DNA from: Chloromonas sp. AAM2
Taxonomy: Eukaryota; Chlorophyta; Chlorophyceae; Chlamydomonadales; Chlamydomonadaceae
Direction of reading: 5' to 3'
DNA length: 64,000 nt
Assembly: GCA_004335635.1 (NCBI GenBank)
Contig: QAXH01006368.1
Span: forward strand, 1-64,000
Positions 57,001 to 64,000 of this stretch are shown piece by piece (position 1 is the first letter of the stretch; every line of letters starts with the position of its first letter). Both the position numbers and the translations under genes were made by a program. The notes beneath the pieces were generated by a model. That model worked only from the letters and a program-made list of their open reading frames with translations, had not been told where the DNA came from and searched no databases.

Positions 57001-59026
57001 CCTGCTATTCAGTCAGGACACAAGCAGTCCAGCAACTGCTTGCACAGGGCACTATCAACGCGACAACTGTATCCAGCACTGTGACTCGTCGGCCTTTCAG
57101 CCATTTTTGCACACAGTGTGATGTACCATGTGCTCGTACATGGCTAGTACGCCGAAAGCAGCCGCTGTCCAATCAAGCTCAGCCGAAAAGCTACGTTGCA
57201 ACTGGTGCTTCAGCCAAAATATCCAAGCCAGACGTGTATCCAATTGATGCCTTGTAGCACTTCAAGCTGTCAATACCGTAGTCGACAACACTGTAGTCGG
57301 TGGCATGACATGCATGACTACCCTGACGCCGTATCCAGCACTGCACGCTGTCCAATGACCGGTCAATGGCCCCTGCCTTGCTAACCTTTTCCGTATCGCA
57401 GTCCACGAGTTGCTGCTCGCTGAGCACAACCAGTTCCCCCGAGCGGATGGCGTTGATGCCCTCGATGGCGCCCGTGGCGGCAAAGGCCCAGCAGGAACCG
57501 CACTGAACAGACAAGCAAAGACAACAAAATGACAATACATTAAAGATTGCTACTGCTTCGCCTGGCGTGCATGATGTGAGATTGGGCTGCTTTCCTGGTG
57601 CCACATGTGAACACTTTGCTCTTGGCAGAACACCAAGAGACTTTGTACTGGTAAAAGCTGCTTAATTAGCTTGCCGGACAAGCTCAGTTGCATGGCCAGC
57701 AACTACCATACTGCTCCCAATGAGTAATCGACTTTTTCCAAACGCAAACTCTTTACAAGCAGGGAAAATGCCTGAAACGAATTGCAACAAAAAATTGTTG
57801 CGTTTTGGCCACCTCACACACCACCAGTTGGCGCGCAAACACCTGTTGTATATCACCTGGCCCTGATTCTTGACGTTGGTGACGGCTTCCTTGGCCCGCC
57901 AGTCGACGGCAGCAGCCACCTCAGTTGACGCATAACGGAAAGGGGTTGCAGCATTGCTGGCAGACCTGCACAACATGATGGAGCGCAAGGGATGCAGTGT
58001 CCTGCAAACGTTGCAATGCTGGCAACTACACGGGTCGCCAGGCCTGTCCACAATCTGATTGCGGTTCTGGGCTACCGCCACATAGTAAATGATTGCCAGC
58101 ACTGCTTCGTGATTTGGGCAGTGTTACAAAAGAAAAAAAACAGTTCACTGTCATGCCGTACATGATACAATTAATATGTGCTGTGATGTGTTTCTGCATG
58201 TGCGGATCTGCTATGATACGTGGCAGCGAAATACGATTCAACAAGTGCGCTCACCTGCGAGCGCGGTTTTGCAGCGCCTGCTTGCCGTGAAAGCCCAGCC
58301 TTTGCTTTGAGAATTCCTCCCAGGTCATGTCGGCAAACTCGTTGATTGCCAGCTACAAACAAGAGCAGCGTACATCCGCAAATAAATGCCAACATAGGAA
58401 ACAGTGCCCATCCAGGTTTACTGGTTGTCCTGGGTTCTGCAGGCGTGCTCACCCGGCTACGGCGTGTGAAGGGCGCATCTCACCTGCATGGAGGAACCAG
58501 ACTCCATGTGGCGCTTGATGAAGGCCACATTGCTCTGCCACACGCTGAGACGCTCTTGATGCTCCTGCACGCAGCATTTTATGTTCAGCAAAATTCGTTC
58601 CAAGTGCACTTGACATGCGATACTGCTGTGCAGACTTTGATGCAGCAAGAGATCAATATCGATTGCATAGCAGAATGGATGCAACTTAGATCCTGCTGTG
58701 CAAGCCCAGCCATCTGCACCCTCTGCAATCTCTTCGCAAACCCTAGCGCCTCACCGCAGGATTTTCGTACTTGCGGCCGACGCTCTCAGCCCACAAGGAG
58801 AAGGCGTGCTCTGGCTGTGCCTGCGCAGCATCAATATAGAGCGCGCATCGTAAACTTCAAGCGTGCGACGCGAGCGTGCAAATGCCAGGTCATCGTGGCC
58901 CTCGCGCACCTGAGCCAGAACCAGCATATCGCTGGAGTGCAACGGGGCTTTGGCGGCATACACAGCTGCCGTCAACGCAAGGGCGACGGCCGCTAAGAAC
59001 GTGGGTGCTCTTGTTAACTGCACCAT
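54018..59026 (-). CDS. RD21-like papain-family cysteine protease with C-terminal granulin domain
   Basis: A secretory/vacuolar C1A protease. Thirteen exons join in frame: 58910-59026, 58755-58820, 58484-58564, 58255-58352, 57857-57965, 57386-57502, 56771-56862, 56242-56335, 55863-55964, 55373-55483, 54985-55089, 54584-54669 and 54018-54186; 448 residues. Order: signal peptide (1-25, [14 protein letters not shown]), I29 inhibitory prodomain (about 40-110, [14 protein letters not shown] to [14 protein letters not shown]), mature protease with Gln155, Cys161 (CGSCWAF), His299 (LNHGV) and Asn320 (KNSWS), a short Pro-containing linker, and a granulin domain ([33 protein letters not shown]). The catalytic set is complete. 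The prodomain and granulin tail match plant RD21-type proteases, where both are removed on activation. Confidence 0.95.
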
Positions 59027-60719
59027 TTCTACTGCCGATGCCAAGAGGCCGCACCGGTGTCGGTCAGTGCGCAGGGCTTGAACCAGTCAATGCCGGGGCT
59101 GAACCACAGAAACTAGGCAAACCCCAAGGGTTCATCAGGGTTTTGGTCACGGTCACAGGGTTAGTAATCCTGTCACTCAATAATCCCCGACTAATAACCT
59201 GGCAGTGGCATCATTGACCTGCCTCACTGTTACCATAATGTACTTGAAGTGGCATCACCACCTGTACTAGCGGTCTTGCTGCACTTGCGCTACATTTGTA
59301 TTGAGTGAATTCTAGTTTTTGGCAATCAGTGTCCTCGGATGTATGATGCATGATAAATTGTCAACGCAATGTGTTTGCACTTGTCCAGCTGCTTTGCATT
59401 AAGCGTGTGTATGTGTGCAGAGCCCTAGTGCTCTTACAATGTCGCAGATACAACCAGAACTCGCTGAAATCCTGTAAGAAACCCTTATTTTCTACAGCCT
59501 GCCAGTCCTGTATTTGATGTGCAGGGACCGATCCTCGTGCCCTGACTTGGCCTGATTGCATGGAATCGTTTACGTGATCCTCACATGCTTGAACTCTTTG
59601 CCTTTCCTGGCTTGGGCTCATTGCCTGGCCATGTTCGTCCTGGTCAGCTTGGCTTTGGTTGCATCTCTTCTTTCTAACGTTTGTTTCAACTTCGTTGTAT
59701 GTGCTCGGTCCACTGAATGTCTTAGTCTCAATACACTGGTTGTTTCTAGCCTGATATCACGTGTTTCAAGCTTGGCCAGTTTGCATGCGCTTAGCACTGT
59801 GCGTATGCATAGCCAGGTTGCGTGGGGGGCGGGCGGCGGTTGATGGTTATGTGGCTGGGTAGCACAGCGGCATGGCCCCATTCCCTTGACTGACTTGGGC
59901 CTAGGGCTGGGGAACGCAGTTCCTGTCAATCGGAGAGTTCACTACACTCTTACAAGTCAGTGTGCTGCATGCCAGCCCGCCTATCAACCAGCATACACCA
60001 AGTCAGAGACGAGCTGTTTGTGTGCGATGAATTGTCAGAGCTTCCGAATGCGGGGCACTGAGGAGACTGGCTGAACCACACCAAGCTACTCGCAGCCCCT
60101 GTATCGTGTGCTAACGCGCAGACTAACTTAAGCAACCGGAGGCAGACACTTCATACAACACGCAACCCCATTTGAACATAGCCAGCACGCACTGCGTTAC
60201 ATGGACCATACCCTGGATCAAATGTCATGTATACACACAACAAGTGTCGTGCAAAACATCAAAATGTCAGTGCAAAGCATTGCATGCCCACCGCTGCTGT
60301 TGAGCACCCCTGCAACCTGACCAAGCTTGCATCGCATGATGTGACTGGAATCCGCAGTTCGTAAAATCGCTGCTTGCCATGCAGCACGCAATTCATGTTT
60401 AGTGTCAAGCGGTAGCACCATGGATTGCCAAGCTAGCTCAAAGACACTATGTCTGACAAGGGTAAGTATATCAGGTCAGCGTGTCAACATAACACGAGCT
60501 ATTATTTATAAAGCTAAAGTCATGCGTGCGTGGGGATCGGTCGAGTCTGGCCATACAGTTTTTGCCAGTGTGCCATGCTTGACCTACTGGCATACTGTTG
60601 CTTCCACTGCAGCCTCCTATGTGTCCATGCACCCACAGCAAACCAATCACCGTGTGCAGTCTCCAGGCTGCAAGGGCGCTAGCACCCTCATGAGAAACAG
60701 TTTCAGACCCAAAGCTGAA
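59027..60719. other. 1.7-kb intergenic region upstream of the protease gene
   Basis: Contains the protease promoter side and the 3' flank of the UEV gene. One hydrophobic open frame (59556-59843) shows no family features. Nothing else seen. Confidence 0.5.
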
Positions 60720-61145
60720 CTAGTAGGTCGAGCCTTCTGCTGGCTGTGGCAGCTTCTTGTTGATCGCACTGGCCATGTCGCGGCGCAGCTCGGTCAGCAC
60801 CGTCTCCAGCGTGTAGGACCGCTTCCAGTGCCCCAATGACGGGAACTTGACACTGTCAACACGCCCATCCCGCTGATCCACGCACCCAATGTTTACTTTA
60901 GACTTGAACCAGACGTTTGGAGGCTGCTCAGGGTAGTCTGGTCCGCAATAAATTCTGAGAGTGTAGATCCGTCCGTCGTGCACTGTACCAGGCGGCCCAA
61001 TGATAGTCCCGGTCCAGTGTGTCATCTGCATGTCGTCGCCGTCCTCCATGCCATAGCTGACCGTGCCATCGCCGAAGCCCTTCTCGCCTCGTTCAAGCTC
61101 TTCCAGTAGCCGAAAATTCCGGGGCACAGTAACTGAGCCAGCCAT
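60720..61145 (-). CDS. Ubiquitin-conjugating enzyme E2 variant UEV1/MMS2
   Basis: An intronless ORF of 141 residues, typical UEV length. It opens with [20 protein letters not shown], then [42 protein letters not shown] and [14 protein letters not shown]. As in all UEVs the E2 catalytic-cysteine region is absent. UEVs pair with UBC13 to build Lys63-linked ubiquitin chains in DNA-damage tolerance and signalling. The C-terminus is short, without the prenylation-type tail of some plant UEV1 isoforms. It is the only complete gene in the window without introns, which could mean retroposition or simple intron loss. The start is the only sensible ATG; the divergent GST gene starts 313 bp away. Confidence 0.95.
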   Translation of the reverse strand: MAGSVTVPRNFRLLEELERGEKGFGDGTVSYGMEDGDDMQMTHWTGTIIGPPGTVHDGRIYTLRIYCGPDYPEQPPNVWFKSKVNIGCVDQRDGRVDSVKFPSLGHWKRSYTLETVLTELRRDMASAINKKLPQPAEGSTY

Positions 61146-61458
61146 GGGTGTTCAAAATGCGGATTGCTCTGCTCTGGTGATCAGGAGCACACGGCCTGAA
61201 GGTTGAGAAGACTTGCCGGGTCAAAAGCTAGGGTTTGCTGCAGAACAACTGCTTCTACGCAAGGCCTGAAGTGTGTGTTGTGCAGCAGTATGACCCGAAA
61301 GTGGGACACGCCCGATGTCTGGTTGCATTGCGACCACGTGACTTCGGTTGCTGTGCCATGTGCACTCTGAGTGCTAATCTCTCTGACTTTTGTTGCTTGG
61401 CAATGGTTTCATTCATCTGGTATATCAGTAGCCCAATCTTGATAAGCAAGTAGGACCC
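61146..61458. promoter_or_regulatory. Head-to-head intergenic region (UEV gene / GST gene)
   Basis: 313 bp lie between divergent start codons. No motif named. Confidence 0.4.
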
Positions 61459-64000
61459 ATGGACGAGAAGGCCAAGACACTGTTGTACGTGGATATGATG
61501 TCGCAGCCAAGTAGGGCTGTCGTCATATTCTGCAGGTACGATCTCTCTCAAGGATGTGCACTGGGCGGGTGCAGAGGAGCATCGGGTGCTATCTTTCCAG
61601 CAGTGCGTGTTGTTTCCAGGCTACATGATCGCATAACATAGCATGCGTGCAGCACGGGCAACTGAGCATGTTGCTGGCTGCATGCCCGCAGGACTGTTGG
61701 ACTGCCAGTTCAGGAGGTGGGCATTCTGTAATACCGGTGCATGGGCTCAGTCTGACATTGATCTGAGTGTGATCTGGAAAAAAGGGACATCCAGGCGCAC
61801 TAAGGGATTGCACCCCAATCAATTTTTGGTCGCACACAACTGACGTCAACCCGATCTTCTGATGACAGAAGATCATCTAGTGTAGGCTCTCCAATGCTGG
61901 ATCGGCTCTATCTCTGGGTTGTCTGATAACTGACTGACTGGGACTTTGCCGTGACTCTACCCCTTGTGCTGAAATACATAAATCATCATCATCGCATATC
62001 TAGAAGTCAGACATGTGACGGCGGCAGCAGCAGCACCAGGTTCACTCACAACACATCTAGATCAACACATCCTGTCAGTTTGTTTCAGTCAGAAAAGCTA
62101 CCTGTGTCCCATTATTGGCAGTGCACCATCGGCTACCAACACATGTTGATGAACACACCAAACACTATGTCAACATGCAACAGGTGCACGACGATTGACG
62201 CATGTGCATGGCCACTCGACTCCAGTCTTTCAACTCTCAGTATCCTCCATGTGAGTTTGTAAACCACGGACTACAAGCAGCGCACGCAAATGCACACAAT
62301 GGTCACTGAACCAAGGCCTGTAAACGTGTTTCAGTGCCGCTGCTGAGTATCACAGCCGAGACTATCATTATTGGTAAAGCATACCCAAGGACCACAAGCA
62401 GCGCGTGTAATTGAAATGACTATGGTACTGCTCTAAATCAGTTTGCACGCCGATCATGGTCGCTTACTGAAAACGGAGCGTTTTGTAGTCCCCCTGCTGC
62501 AAGTCCCCCATGCAAGTTCCCCATGAGGCATTTTGTTCAAGTTCCCCAGCTGTTGCAGAGAATCATAGCCAAGGCATGTCGAACATGACTCTTCGTCGCA
62601 GGTGCCAGTGCTTATCCACAAGCAGGACCAGAGACAGCCGGAGTACCTGAAGCGCAACCCCCTGGGAAAGATACCGCTGCTGGAGGTGGTGCCGGAGACA
62701 GGCGAGCCATTCAGGTGCGACCTCTGGGACAGCTATGCATGCCGGCAACATCAAGCGAGAGCAAAGCGTGGTGGTGGTGTCATCTACAAGTCATGTGTCT
62801 GCCAGGTAGCAGAACTAGGTGTTTGTCAATTGTTTTCAATTACACTCGTGGCAAGGTTCTAGAACAGTGGTGTCGCTGGCGAATTCTATTCTGCAGGTGG
62901 TGGAATTCATCATCTTCCATATCATTCATGACTTGTAGATGACACCACCACCACGCCAATGTGTGCAAACAGGTCACACCTGTAGTCAATGCGATGAAGT
63001 ACCAGAGCACGAGCTCATGCATCAAGCGTGGCATTCTGACACATCATGCATCATTTGTTTTTGAATTCCAGCAGCCTTGACACCTTGGTTTGCCAGAAAC
63101 AGCCCAATGAACTGTCCCTGCATGCTTGACTCTCTTGTGTGGTACTCGCAACATGACCAAGAATTGTTATGATGAGATTGCAGGCTGCCAGAGAGTGCTG
63201 CCATCCTCGCGTACCTTGCCGATGTGAACCAGGTAAGGCGACTGACATTGCACTAAAATACCTTGCTCATTCGTAGCTCAACCTAGCATGTTCATCAGTT
63301 CAATGGCGTCTGTATGCTTTGTGTCATGATCACCAGCCTTGGCTCGATACAGCAGTCAGCCGTTGTCAGTCATCACTCAACACGAGCTGACGGCATGGCA
63401 ACAACTGCTCCAGGTCCACTCCCTCCACGTGCTGCCCTGTGATGCCCTGTTCAATGGCTAATGCATCGCTCAACTAACTAACTGCAATGCCTCTGTCTCA
63501 CCAATTTTAGTTGCACTCACTTCCAGGACCACTTGCTTCTGACTTCGTCCCATTGATGCCCTGTTTCATGGGTTTTGTGTTATTGACCTAGTATGCGTCA
63601 TTATGCGTCACCTCCTGTAGGTGCCCGAGCAGTGGCTGCCTCGCTCCAACCGCATCGCCAGGGGGCAGGTGGAGGCCGCCATGCACTGGTAAGCCAGGGC
63701 AGCAGGGACATGACCAAGCCTGTGGGTACGCTTGCAGCAGAGTGTCCTTGCGTTAGCGTATGGGTGCGCATGCAGCAAGTGCTTGTGCGTATGCCTATGG
63801 GTGGCAGGCACAGGCCTTCAGCGCAAAGTTACACACGTGCAAAGCTTCTACGTACTTCTACTAATACTACGCACTTCTACGCAATGGCAGCTTCACGTGC
63901 TCCGCTGCAGCCAACTCACCTGCCACACAAAGTTACCTTGTCAGTGTGCAGGAGCCTGATATGCGACACAGCAGACAAAGGCAAGTCTGCTTTCACTCAT
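61459..64000 (+). CDS. Glutathione S-transferase, theta class (3' end off the right edge)
   Basis: Conjugates glutathione to electrophiles. Exons found: 61459-61535 (LLYVDMMSQPSRAVVIFC, the theta-type N-terminal strand with the Ser after the first strand), 62602-62714 (EYLKRNPLGKIPLLEV), 63184-63232 (LPESAAILAYLADVNQ, the Glu-Ser glutathione-binding pair) and 63621-63688 (VPEQWLPRSNRIARGQVEAA and MHW, start of the C-terminal helical domain). The last three join in frame. The first ends in phase 2 while the second, if it begins at 62602, starts in phase 0. A short exon encoding the second strand/helix link is therefore missing between them, or the 62602 border is wrong. The C-terminal domain lies mostly beyond 64000. 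Confidence 0.85.

Noticed and set aside
59556..59843. Hydrophobic 95-residue ORF
   Set aside because: No codon bias, no family motif, and no matching exon nearby; a chance frame is more likely.

Overview
The window reads as nuclear DNA of a flagellated green alga (Chlorophyta); the species cannot be told from the sequence. The evidence is split genes with many short exons and strong GTGAG/GTGCG donors, several GC-AG introns, a fused plant-type aspartokinase/homoserine dehydrogenase with a plastid-type leader, a plant-specific TIGR01589-domain protein, an RD21-like protease with a granulin tail, and a FAM183/CFAP144-like ciliary protein. Base composition looks moderate by eye, and repeats fill the intergenic space and introns. 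One N (334) and a 686-base N run (36703-37388) mark assembly gaps.

Layout, left to right: PARN deadenylase (-, 3' end off the left edge); FAM183/CFAP144-like (+); FHA-domain protein (-); an 89-residue single-pass membrane protein (+); about 3.4 kb of repeats; bifunctional aspartokinase-homoserine dehydrogenase (-); PRPP synthetase of the plant PRS3/4 type (+); about 3 kb of repeats with two small inverted-repeat elements; TIGR01589 protein (-); an aldo-keto-reductase-like protein lacking its catalytic residues (+); an RNA polymerase II CTD-interacting-domain protein (-). A transposon-rich block covers about 34.2-40.6 kb: a 1.2-kb hairpin element, an LTR-retrotransposon remnant, the gap, and a 5'-truncated LINE with a smaller repeat inserted in it. 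Then follow a four-finger CCCH zinc-finger protein like ZC3H3 (-), COQ4 (+), about 3 kb of repeats, the RD21-like protease (-), an intronless UEV1/MMS2 gene (-), and a theta-class glutathione S-transferase (+) that runs off the right edge.

The genes are mostly housekeeping: mRNA turnover and processing (PARN, CID protein, ZC3H3-like), aspartate-family amino acids, PRPP supply, ubiquinone synthesis, Lys63-type ubiquitination, vacuolar proteolysis and detoxification. They do not form a pathway cluster. Six gene pairs are head to head, five of them with 150-500 bp between start codons. I rebuilt gene models by joining exons at GT-AG or GC-AG borders that keep frame and restore known family motifs; exon coordinates are in each entry. 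I saw no convincing new multi-gene system. The most unusual items are the 1.2-kb hairpin, a small inverted-repeat element family with about 15 termini here, the catalytically dead-looking AKR protein with a twin-arginine leader, and a duplicated splice acceptor in COQ4.
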